Assembly (NCBI RefSeq): GCF_024343575.1
Contig: NZ_RJUA01000130.1
Location: 188,217-252,216, forward strand
Reading direction: 5' to 3'
DNA length: 64,000 nt
From: Lacihabitans sp. LS3-19
GTDB lineage: Bacteria; Bacteroidota; Bacteroidia; Cytophagales; Spirosomataceae
Shown here: in pieces, positions 17,459 to 25,926 of the stretch
How positions within the stretch are numbered: the stretch's first letter is position 1
Layout of the letters: each line of letters starts with the position of its first letter
Notes under the pieces: generated by a model
What the model was told of the DNA's origin: nothing
Seen by the model: only the letters and a program-made list of their open reading frames with translations
Databases searched by the model: none
Position numbers and translations under genes: made by a program

Positions 17459-18643
17459 ATGAAAAAGATTTACATTTTAGCCTTACTCTTGGTTGCAGGA
17501 ATTGCTCAGGCCCAAATATCATCCAACGGCACCGCCAACGGTTCAATTACCATCACCCCCAAAGGCCTACAGGGAAGTTCAAATTCTACAGCTGAAGGAG
17601 CTAACCTTGCACTTGGCTCGAATGCCTTAAAAAATACTATTTACAACAGTGCAGTTAATATAAGAGATGGGAGTAGCAATACTGCCGTTGGAGATTCATC
17701 GCTTTTTGCAAACATATCGGGTTTCCAAAATACAGCTTTGGGAGATTTGACCCTTCAAAAAAATGTAACTGGTGTTACTAATACCGCTGTGGGTTACGCC
17801 TCCCTTAATGCTAATGTCGACGGCACTCATAACACAGCAGTTGGGAATTTATCCTTGATTAATAACACATCGGGTTGGAGAAATACGTCAATTGGGAATA
17901 CAACACTTTTCGACAACACAACAGGAGCCTTTAACGTTGCCCTCGGAAACTGGGCCGTTAGAGGTAATAAAGAGGGTAATTATAATACAGGTATAGGTAG
18001 TTTTGCACTTCAAAAAACTATTGCGGGATCAAATACCGCAGTGGGAGCTTTCGCACTTCAAAATGACTCACTAGGGAATTTAAATACTGCTGTGGGTAAT
18101 TCGGCTGGTTTTACAATCAAAAGTGGAACGGGTAATACTTTCCTTGGTTTTGCCGCCGATGCTACTATCGAAAACTTTACAAACTCAATGGCTTTAGGTT
18201 TTAACACCAAAGTAGACGCCAGCGATAAAGTAAGAATCGGAAACGCAAATGTGACTGTTATAGAGGGGCAAGTGGCTTGGAGCAATCCTTCTGATCGGCG
18301 TTTAAAAGAAAACATTATTTACACCAATAGATTAGGTTTAAATTTTGTAAATAGCTTACAAACAGTTTCTTACAACTACATTGCAGATAAAAACAAAACC
18401 CGATACGATGGTTTTATCGCTCAGGATATTGAGATGCTAATGACAGATTTAGGCATCCCGTTTAGCGGTCTGAAAAAATCTGATGATGGGATGCTTTCGC
18501 TTGCGTATTCTGATTTTGTAATGCCACTCGTGAATGCCATTCAGGAACAACAAAAGCAGATTGAAGACTTGAAAAAGCAAGTTGATGAAACCGCCGATAT
18601 AAAAAGAAGACTCGAGCAATTAGAAGCGAAATTGATGAACTAA
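17459..18643 (+). CDS. Exported protein with hexapeptide-like repeats and C-terminal S74 chaperone domain
   Basis: 394 residues. Signal peptide MKKIYILALLLVAGIAQA, then many copies of a roughly 24-residue motif NTAVGxxSLxxNxxGxx (residues about 45-260), like the trimeric left-handed beta-roll of YadA-type heads. The C-terminal intramolecular chaperone (peptidase S74) begins at SDRRLKENI (Ser278), where auto-cleavage occurs in phage tailspikes, and continues with YDGFIAQDIEMLM. A terminal coiled coil, EEQ/IEDLKKQ-like, ends in RRLEQLEAKLMN. It probably forms a trimeric surface fibre that folds with help from its own C-terminus. No phage genes are nearby, so this is a cellular adhesin-like use of the module. 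Confidence 0.85.
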   Translation: MKKIYILALLLVAGIAQAQISSNGTANGSITITPKGLQGSSNSTAEGANLALGSNALKNTIYNSAVNIRDGSSNTAVGDSSLFANISGFQNTALGDLTLQKNVTGVTNTAVGYASLNANVDGTHNTAVGNLSLINNTSGWRNTSIGNTTLFDNTTGAFNVALGNWAVRGNKEGNYNTGIGSFALQKTIAGSNTAVGAFALQNDSLGNLNTAVGNSAGFTIKSGTGNTFLGFAADATIENFTNSMALGFNTKVDASDKVRIGNANVTVIEGQVAWSNPSDRRLKENIIYTNRLGLNFVNSLQTVSYNYIADKNKTRYDGFIAQDIEMLMTDLGIPFSGLKKSDDGMLSLAYSDFVMPLVNAIQEQQKQIEDLKKQVDETADIKRRLEQLEAKLMN

Positions 18644-18670
18644 ACATTATTTATTAAACGAATGATTTCT

Positions 18671-21600
18671 ATGAAAAAACTACTCCTGATTTTAAGTATC
18701 AATTTATTGATAGGGTTTACTGCGTTCGCCCAAACTGAAAATGTTTTTCAGCGACTGGACATCAGAAATGTTACTTCTTCTGAAGTACGTAATAGCTTGG
18801 CAACCGTACCGAGCGGACAATTACTCGTACTTGACGAAACGAAAGGTGAACAGTTGTTTAATGTGAAAGGTAGTTTTACGATGCAAATTCCGCTCTCGAA
18901 AGGAAGCATAGAAATTGAGCTTGAACCGGCAAACATATTATCACCAGATTTTAAAGTAACCACTTCCAACGGTAGCGTTGCTGCGGTGGATTTACCTCAT
19001 TTTTACCACGGGAAAATAAAGGGCGTACCAACCTCTGCCGTTGCCATCGCGATTACCAAAGATGCCATTGAGGGCTTGATAACGGATGATAAGATAAACC
19101 TGACGATTGGGAGATTGAAAAACTCTACGGAAAAACTCCACGTTGTGTACAATACCGCAGATATACCTTTTACTAATTCTATTTGTAGCGGTACAGTTGA
19201 AGAGCAGATAAAGGAATCTGTAAACCAAGGCGGAGGTCCGCAAACTAACCTGACAACCGATTGTAAAGCAATTGAAATCTATTTTGAAGCAGATTTTAGA
19301 ACATACACTGATTGGGGCAGCAATGTCCAAACGGTGGTGAACACAATAACTGGTATCTTCAATAATGTCTCTCTTTTATATTCAAATGTTGGGGTTAATG
19401 TCGTTATTTCTGAATTAAAGGTTTGGGACACCCAACAACCTTATAGTTTATATCTATCTGCATCTTCAAATTTATATTCCTTTCGTAGCTATCTTAATGA
19501 TAAAGGTAATGACTTCTCAGGAGATTTGGCTCACTTAGTTTCTACCTCCTCAACCGGTGGTTCGGCGTTGATAGGTTTTGGTCAATCTGTTTTTAATGGA
19601 ATGACCTCACGTGCTGTTTTTAGTAATTGTGACAAAAGTTTAGCCAAAGCATTTAGTGGATCATTGACCAACAGCGTGGTGAATATTCCTACCTACTCTT
19701 GGAATGTAGGGGTAATTGCCCACGAACTCGGACACAATTTTGGGTTACGCCATACGCATTCTTGTACTTGGTCTGATGGGACTAATATCGGGCCCATTGA
19801 TAATTGTAGCTCTGTTGACGACGGACCTTGTACTCCTGGCCCAGCCCCTACTAACGGAGGTACAATAATGAGTTATTGTCATGAAAATGCCTCTATAGGA
19901 ATAAACTTAGCAAACGGTTTTGGGCCTTTACCATCTGCAAAAATACTGGCGGAAGTTAATGCGGCAACTTGTCTTTCCGGTTCAAGAATAAAGCAACCTG
20001 CTGTTGCCAGTGCGAGTCAAGTGATATGTCAGGGAGAAACTGTGACGATTACCGCAAGTGGATGCAGCGGAGTTTATAACTGGTACGATGCAGCAACCGG
20101 AGGCACTTCCTTATCGACTAATAGTACCTACACCACGCCAGCATTAACAGAAAATAAAAGTTATTACGTTAGCTGTACTTTTGACGGGTGTACGAGTAGA
20201 AGAAAAAAAGTAGATGTATTGATTATAAATGGCGGGCTTGTCAATTCAGATCGCTTTTATTGTAATACTACGAATTCAGGTACACTTTCATTGGTGAATT
20301 ATGCGGGTTCAATTATTCGATGGGAGTCTTCAATTGATAATTTTTCTACGGCAACTACCATTGCCAATACAAGTACAACCCTGACATATGATAACGTATC
20401 TACCACAACAAAGTATCGGGCAGTTGTGCAGCAAGGGGCGTGCTCACGCTTTTCACAACCCGCCACAGTTCTTATCAATAACACCCGCATTTACGTCAAT
20501 AAAAATGCCACGGGCTTAAATGATGGTACCTCTTGGCTTAATGCTTTCACAGATTTACAGTCGGCTTTGAATTTCTCGTGCCCTGCAGGAATAGAAATAT
20601 GGGTAGCTAAAGGTACTTATAAACCTACAATTGCTAATGGTGACAGGAATCTCTCATTTATCATCAAAGATAACTTCAAAGTTTACGGCGGTTTTGCAGG
20701 AACTGAGTTATTGTTGACCGATAGGAATTATAGCCTGATTCATACTACAAATAGTACCATATTAAGCGGCGACCTAAATGGTAATGACGGAGCAAATTTT
20801 GCTAATAATATAGAGAACAGTTATGTAGTTGTACGCATGACAAACGCTACCAACACTACTCGTTTAGATGGTTTTTGTATTTCTGGTGGTAATAATACGG
20901 TCGCTTGGTCATCCGGTGGGGGCATTTTATTGCAGAATAGTAGTGCGGTTATTGCTAATTGTAACATTACTGATAATCATACTGATTATCTTGGAGGAGG
21001 AATCGCCAATTCTTTAGGCCAACCCACTATTGAAAATTGTAGTTTTTTACGGAATAGAGCATCATCACACGGTGGAGCTTTGTTTAATTTATCTAATTCG
21101 GGCACTGCTCAAACCATTAATATTTCCAATTCTGTCTTTGTGGGTAACAGTGTTGTCAACAATTCGGGTTCTATATTATTTAATTATGCTATTTCCACTT
21201 CGGGAACTACCCAAAATGTAAACCTTACCAACTGTAGTTTTTCTGGAAATACCTCACCTAATCATGGCATCTACAATGCAGCGGAAATAGCCGGAAGTGC
21301 GATAAATACTTCATTAAAAAACTGTGCATTTTTTAATAATGGAGGAAACAAAACGATTTTTAACGAAACGTCAGGAGGAACATCAACCACAACCGCTAAC
21401 TATTGTTTCTTTCAAAGTAGCGTAGCCAACTTCACTGGGTCAAACAACATTATTTCTGATACTTCTCCTTTCGTATCGGCAACTGACTTGCATTTAAATT
21501 GCAGTACACTTGCGGTTAATAGAGGTACTGATGTGGGAGTTTTATCTACCGATGTAGAAGGGAATTCCCGACCTTTTGCTGGAACTAAGGTAGATATAGG

Positions 21601-24130
21601 AGCATATGAATTTCAGGGATTTCCATCAATTTCGGGTATTACCGGACCTATTTCAAATTTTTGCTCTCCTACAAATTCAGGAACACTTACTTTGAGCGGA
21701 TATTCCGGTAATATTGTAAGGTGGGAGTCTTCAGTGGATAATTTTGATAACGTAACTGATATAGCTAATACAAGTGCCAGCCTCAGTTACAGCAATATTA
21801 ACCAAACAACTCAGTATCGGGCTTTTACAGAGAACGGAACCTGTTCGGTGTCTGCACCTGCTATAATTACTATCAATCCTACCCGCCTGTACGTCAATAA
21901 AAACGCAACGGGAGCTAATAATGGAGCATCTTGGACGGAAGCCTTCACTGTTTTACAGTCGGCATTGAATTTATCCTGTCCATCGGTTACTGAAATATGG
22001 GTTGCCAAAGGTATTTATAAACCAGCTGCTGCAAATGGCGATAGAAATTTATCATTTAATATCAGGAATAACCTCAAAGTTTACGGTGGTTTTTCGGGTA
22101 CTGAAGTACAATTAAGTGATAGAAATTACAACCTAATTCATACAATAAATAGTACTATAATGAGTGGTGATTTAAATGGTAACGATGGAGCAAACTTTAC
22201 TAATAATGCAGAGAACAGTTATGTAGTTGTTCGCTTAAATAACGTTACCAACACTACTCGCTTAGATGGTTTCGGTATTTCTGGGGGAAATAATACGGTC
22301 GCTTCATCATTGGGTGGGGGCATTTTATTGCAGAATAGTAGTGCGGTTATTGCTAATTGTAAAATTACTGATAATCATACTGATTTTCGTGGAGGAGGAA
22401 TCGCCAATTCTTTAGGCCAACCCACTGTCGAAAATTGTAGTTTTTTACGGAATAGAGCATCATCACACGGTGGAGCTATGTATAACTTGTCCAATTCGGG
22501 CACTGCTCAAACCATTAATATTTCCAATTCTGTCTTTGTGGGTAACAGTGTTGTCACTAATTCGGGTTCTATATTATTTAATTATGCTTTTTTCGCTTCG
22601 GGAACTACCCAAAATGTAAACCTTACCAACTGTAGTTTTTCTGGAAATACATCACCCAATCATGGTATTTACAATTTAGCGGAAGTAGTCGGAAGTGCGG
22701 TAAATACTTCATTAGTAAACTGTGCCTTTTATAATAATGGAGGAAACAAAACGCTTTTTAACGAAACGTCAGGGGGAGTATCGGCTACAACCGCTAACCA
22801 TAGTTTCTTTCAAAGTAGCGTAATAAACTTCACGGGTTCAAACAACGTCATTTCTGATACTTCTCCTTTCGTGTCCACCACTGATTTGCATTTGCCTTGC
22901 GGATCTTTGGCGGCAAATAGCGGAACAAGTGCTGGAATTTCGGCAACAGACTTAGATGGAAATCCCCGTCCATTTGCAGGAACAGTAGTAGATATTGGTG
23001 CGTACGAGTTGCAAGGCGGAATGGCTTCCGACCCAACGACTATTTCGGTCAGTTCAAAGGAAATATGTCTGCCGGCAAATATTACGTTATCGGCGAATTG
23101 TGCCGTTGGGCTTCCAACCTGGTACTCACAAGCTAACGGAGGAACAGCTCTTGGAACGGGAACGAGTTTTGTTCAAAGCCCATCATCCACAAGTACGTAT
23201 TATTTGGAATGCTCGAATGTTTGTGCAATGGGCAACCGCCTACCCACGCCTGAGGTTGTTGTGGCAAATTCAGCAGCAACGCTTAGTCTTACTTTAGATT
23301 TTGCAGTCAACTCCACCCAAATTGCAAACACCATAATTTCGGCTACCAATAAAATTATTGATCCGGCACGAGTAATTTACAAAGCGGGTAAGTCGGTAAC
23401 GCTTAATCAAGGTTTTGAGGCAAACAACGGCAGTACTTTTATAGCCCAAATTGGTGGTTGCCAAAACGTAGATATACCGGGTTTGGTGGCGTTCTATCCT
23501 TTCAATGGCAATGCCAATGACGAAACAGGAAATGGAATTAACGGGATCATTGACGGTGCAACGCTCACCGCAGATAAGTTTGGGGCAGCCCAAAAAGCTC
23601 TCAATTTCGACGGAAATAACGATTTCGTAAGAATTCCGAATTTGTACAACGCCGCAACCCAACCTTTAAATAGTGTCACGTACTCTCTTTGGTTTAAACC
23701 CAACCAAAACTACGGAGCGGCAGACTTCTATTCATTGATTATAAGAACAACCGACGGTGGATTTACCGACATGATTGGAAAGCCAGACCTGAGCAGTGTA
23801 GAAAATAATAAGTTTCAGTTCTACATGTTTGACAACGTGGAGAATATAGGTCGTCTTTCTAAAGCTACCACCATCGACTTTTTAGCTAATGTGTGGGTTC
23901 ATGTGGTAGCAACAAGAGCAAACGGCACGATGAAAATCTACCTGAATGCCGTAAAAGAAGGCGAAACAGCTTATCCAAACCCATCGGTTTTCTATCCTGA
24001 TTTATACCTCGGCGGGCATTCAACATTTAATAGGTGGTATTTTAATGGAGCCATGGACGATGTTCGGGTTTATAACCGTGCACTAACGGATGCCGAAATA
24101 CAAGCAATTTATAATGCGGAGAAGCTGTGA
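18671..24130 (+). CDS. Giant exported reprolysin-like metalloprotease with beta-helix repeats and LamG domain
   Basis: 1819 residues. Signal peptide MKKLLLILSINLLIGFTAFA. The zinc protease domain has HELGHNFGLRH (H351, E352, H355, H361; HExxHxxGxxH) and a Met-turn at TIMSYC (Met400), as in reprolysin/adamalysin-like M12B enzymes. Next is an Ig-like module (about 440-520, VICQGETVTITASGC). Two tandem copies follow, each a small Ig-like unit (GTLSL/RWESS), a parallel beta-helix stretch and a closing DIGAYE motif (choice-of-anchor Q type). Another Ig-like module, a 3-coathanger domain (ATNKIIDPARVIYKAG) and a C-terminal LamG/concanavalin-like domain (about 1600-1819) complete it. Likely a surface or secreted protease that binds glycans or protein. 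An in-frame ATG at 18662 is an alternative start. Confidence 0.9.
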   Translation: MKKLLLILSINLLIGFTAFAQTENVFQRLDIRNVTSSEVRNSLATVPSGQLLVLDETKGEQLFNVKGSFTMQIPLSKGSIEIELEPANILSPDFKVTTSNGSVAAVDLPHFYHGKIKGVPTSAVAIAITKDAIEGLITDDKINLTIGRLKNSTEKLHVVYNTADIPFTNSICSGTVEEQIKESVNQGGGPQTNLTTDCKAIEIYFEADFRTYTDWGSNVQTVVNTITGIFNNVSLLYSNVGVNVVISELKVWDTQQPYSLYLSASSNLYSFRSYLNDKGNDFSGDLAHLVSTSSTGGSALIGFGQSVFNGMTSRAVFSNCDKSLAKAFSGSLTNSVVNIPTYSWNVGVIAHELGHNFGLRHTHSCTWSDGTNIGPIDNCSSVDDGPCTPGPAPTNGGTIMSYCHENASIGINLANGFGPLPSAKILAEVNAATCLSGSRIKQPAVASASQVICQGETVTITASGCSGVYNWYDAATGGTSLSTNSTYTTPALTENKSYYVSCTFDGCTSRRKKVDVLIINGGLVNSDRFYCNTTNSGTLSLVNYAGSIIRWESSIDNFSTATTIANTSTTLTYDNVSTTTKYRAVVQQGACSRFSQPATVLINNTRIYVNKNATGLNDGTSWLNAFTDLQSALNFSCPAGIEIWVAKGTYKPTIANGDRNLSFIIKDNFKVYGGFAGTELLLTDRNYSLIHTTNSTILSGDLNGNDGANFANNIENSYVVVRMTNATNTTRLDGFCISGGNNTVAWSSGGGILLQNSSAVIANCNITDNHTDYLGGGIANSLGQPTIENCSFLRNRASSHGGALFNLSNSGTAQTINISNSVFVGNSVVNNSGSILFNYAISTSGTTQNVNLTNCSFSGNTSPNHGIYNAAEIAGSAINTSLKNCAFFNNGGNKTIFNETSGGTSTTTANYCFFQSSVANFTGSNNIISDTSPFVSATDLHLNCSTLAVNRGTDVGVLSTDVEGNSRPFAGTKVDIGAYEFQGFPSISGITGPISNFCSPTNSGTLTLSGYSGNIVRWESSVDNFDNVTDIANTSASLSYSNINQTTQYRAFTENGTCSVSAPAIITINPTRLYVNKNATGANNGASWTEAFTVLQSALNLSCPSVTEIWVAKGIYKPAAANGDRNLSFNIRNNLKVYGGFSGTEVQLSDRNYNLIHTINSTIMSGDLNGNDGANFTNNAENSYVVVRLNNVTNTTRLDGFGISGGNNTVASSLGGGILLQNSSAVIANCKITDNHTDFRGGGIANSLGQPTVENCSFLRNRASSHGGAMYNLSNSGTAQTINISNSVFVGNSVVTNSGSILFNYAFFASGTTQNVNLTNCSFSGNTSPNHGIYNLAEVVGSAVNTSLVNCAFYNNGGNKTLFNETSGGVSATTANHSFFQSSVINFTGSNNVISDTSPFVSTTDLHLPCGSLAANSGTSAGISATDLDGNPRPFAGTVVDIGAYELQGGMASDPTTISVSSKEICLPANITLSANCAVGLPTWYSQANGGTALGTGTSFVQSPSSTSTYYLECSNVCAMGNRLPTPEVVVANSAATLSLTLDFAVNSTQIANTIISATNKIIDPARVIYKAGKSVTLNQGFEANNGSTFIAQIGGCQNVDIPGLVAFYPFNGNANDETGNGINGIIDGATLTADKFGAAQKALNFDGNNDFVRIPNLYNAATQPLNSVTYSLWFKPNQNYGAADFYSLIIRTTDGGFTDMIGKPDLSSVENNKFQFYMFDNVENIGRLSKATTIDFLANVWVHVVATRANGTMKIYLNAVKEGETAYPNPSVFYPDLYLGGHSTFNRWYFNGAMDDVRVYNRALTDAEIQAIYNAEKL
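20273..21619 (+). repeat. Intragenic duplication, copy 1
   Basis: First of two copies, offset by about 1,398 bases, encoding Ig-like unit, beta-helix and DIGAYE end. Nucleotide identity is near-perfect between about 20923 and 21290 and lower at the edges, implying recent duplication or gene conversion. Confidence 0.9.
21674..23017 (+). repeat. Intragenic duplication, copy 2
   Basis: Second copy of the same module. The segment from about 22321 to 22688 nearly matches copy 1 at the DNA level, while the N-terminal Ig-like unit has diverged more. Confidence 0.9.
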
Positions 24131-24244
24131 AAACAGGAGGGATTTTTAAATTAAGTCAATAACATAATAGCAACAAAAGCGGGGATGCCGAAAACCGTTC
24201 TGAAAATATCAGAAGAGTAGGCAAAAAAAATAAATTTTATAATC

Positions 24245-24751
24245 ATGAAAAAAAGAAACTCGTATTTATTCGCAATTGCAGTATTGGCAACAAGCTTAAG
24301 TTTTAGTAGTTGCTCAGAAACGAAAACTGCCGACACCCAAGTGGTTGCAGATGTGGCTCCAGATATGGGAGCTGTAAAATCCAAAATCCAAGAAAGAGAA
24401 AACACCTTTGCCGTGGCACAAACCGCCGGAGATGTGGAAGCCCTTATTGCATTATATACAGATGATGCCATAAGTATGGGCAATGACCAAAAAACTTTGG
24501 TAGGTAAAGAAGCCATCCGCAAGGATGTGGAGATAAGTGCAGCCAAAAGAGTGGAAGGCAACGTTACCACTTTTGACGTTACCGAAGTCTTTGGAAATGA
24601 AGACTTAATAACCGAAATAGGAGTTTCAACCAATAAAAATGCGAAAGGAGAAGTAATTTCCAAAGGCAAATACATGGCTATTTGGAAAAAAGTAAATGGC
24701 GAATACTTGGTGTTCAGAGACATTTATAACAACGATGCACCGATAAAGTAA
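24245..24751 (+). CDS. DUF4440/SnoaL-like lipoprotein
   Basis: 168 residues. Lipoprotein signal with lipobox FSSC (Cys at about 23), then an NTF2-like fold of the DUF4440/SgcJ type: VKSKIQERENTFAVAQTAGDVEALIALYTDDAISM, GKEAIRKDVE and KGKYMAIWKKVNGEYLVFRDIYN. Such domains bind small molecules or act as non-catalytic partners; no specific role is known here. A paralogous lipoprotein lies about 9 kb downstream, so the two bracket a block of exported hydrolases. No catalytic residues can be assigned. Confidence 0.85.
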   Translation: MKKRNSYLFAIAVLATSLSFSSCSETKTADTQVVADVAPDMGAVKSKIQERENTFAVAQTAGDVEALIALYTDDAISMGNDQKTLVGKEAIRKDVEISAAKRVEGNVTTFDVTEVFGNEDLITEIGVSTNKNAKGEVISKGKYMAIWKKVNGEYLVFRDIYNNDAPIK

Positions 24752-24888
24752 GCTAATAGGCTTATTCTTAAAGGTCATTACTAAAAGACAATTTAGTTTA
24801 GAAAATGTTGAAAGCCGTCTTCTTTTAGGGGGTGGCTTTTATAAATCAAATTCAAAGAAATTTTGCTCAAACAAAATCAATAAATACC

Positions 24889-25827
24889 ATGAAAACAGTA
24901 GGAATCATCGGCGGTGCGGGCTTCATAGGAAGCTATAACACCAAGAAATTTTTAGAGAATGGATACAAAGTAAAAGTATCTGCAACAGACCTCACTAACA
25001 AAGAGAAGTACGCTCACTTGGCAGCATTGCCCAATGCAGAAAACTTGGAACTCGTGCAGATGAATGTAGAAGACAAGGCTTCTTTGGGCGATTTTTTGAA
25101 AGGTTGCCAAATCGTAATACATGGCGGTACGCCTTTTCAGTTAGATGTAAAAGACCCAAAAACAGAGCTTTTTGACCCAACCATCGAAGGCACAAAGAAC
25201 TTTATGGAGCTGGCAAAGCAAACTGATGGAATAGAACAAGTGGTTTTTATTGCTTCCGTGGCGGCTTACAATACCGATTTCCCGATGTTGCCAAAAGGAA
25301 AAAAAGAAGGCGACCAAATCACCGAAGCAGATGCACCATATTCCAGCCCAGAAAGTCATCCTTACGCACAAGCTAAGTTTATGGCAAATCAAGTTGTAAA
25401 TGATTTTATGGGAGCTAACCCCAACTTGGGCTTCGAGATCACCACCGTTTCTCCAGTAGGCGTAATGGGAAAGTCGCTTTCAAACAGGCAGGATTCTACC
25501 TCTACGGGCATTCAGTTTTTGTTCAAGAACAAAATTGCCCCCAACCCTTTCATCCAAATGCTTTACGACATGGATATTTCTTGGGCTTTGGTAGATGTTG
25601 AAGACGTGGCAGAAGCCATTTACAAAGTCGTAAATACCAAAAACACACAAGGCAAAAACTACCTGTTATCCAGCGAAAACTACCGCATATCTGACCTAAC
25701 GCTCATGCTCAACGACAAAGAACCAATCGAAAAACCTGTCATCGTGTATAATTGTGCCTTGGCAATGTCAGATTTAGGTATGGAGTTCAAGCCGGCAAAG
25801 GCCTCGTTGGAGGCTTATAATAGTTGA
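24889..25827 (+). CDS. NAD-dependent epimerase/dehydratase-like SDR protein
   Basis: 312 residues of the extended short-chain dehydrogenase/reductase family, close to dihydroflavonol reductase-like proteins. The N-terminal nucleotide-binding motif is GIIGGAGFIGS (GxxGxxG). FIASVAAYNTD supplies the active-site serine region, and YAQAKFMANQVV has the Tyr-x-x-x-Lys pair. Substrate unknown. I chose the ATG at 24889, which puts the Rossmann motif at the N-terminus; an upstream in-frame start would add an untypical 19-residue leader. The gene sits between a DUF4440 lipoprotein and a DUF885 lipoprotein. Confidence 0.85.
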   Translation: MKTVGIIGGAGFIGSYNTKKFLENGYKVKVSATDLTNKEKYAHLAALPNAENLELVQMNVEDKASLGDFLKGCQIVIHGGTPFQLDVKDPKTELFDPTIEGTKNFMELAKQTDGIEQVVFIASVAAYNTDFPMLPKGKKEGDQITEADAPYSSPESHPYAQAKFMANQVVNDFMGANPNLGFEITTVSPVGVMGKSLSNRQDSTSTGIQFLFKNKIAPNPFIQMLYDMDISWALVDVEDVAEAIYKVVNTKNTQGKNYLLSSENYRISDLTLMLNDKEPIEKPVIVYNCALAMSDLGMEFKPAKASLEAYNS

Positions 25828-25861
25828 TGTTTACCAGGGTGCATGTACCTTACATTTTTTT

Positions 25862-25879
25862 TCGGGTCGAAAGACCCGA
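25862..25879. other. Perfect 7-bp hairpin with GAAA loop
   Basis: TCGGGTC-GAAA-GACCCGA. The arms are perfect and the loop is a GNRA tetraloop. It follows a T-run rather than preceding one, so it is not a classical terminator for the upstream gene; it may be a processing or mRNA-stability element. Confidence 0.4.
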
Positions 25880-25926
25880 CACGATGCTAAATAGGTCTGT
25901 ATTTTAAAACTTAAAAACAAAAAAGC

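Noticed and set aside
17459-18643. Prophage tail-fibre gene
   Set aside because: No other phage gene is in the neighbourhood and the protein has a signal peptide.
24151-24723. 190-residue frame antisense to the DUF4440 lipoprotein
   Set aside because: Shadow of the real gene, which has a signal peptide, lipobox and domain; the antisense product shows none.
25862-25879. Hairpin as terminator of the SDR gene
   Set aside because: The T-run lies before rather than after the stem, so it does not fit intrinsic termination on the plus strand; minus strand has A after the stem.
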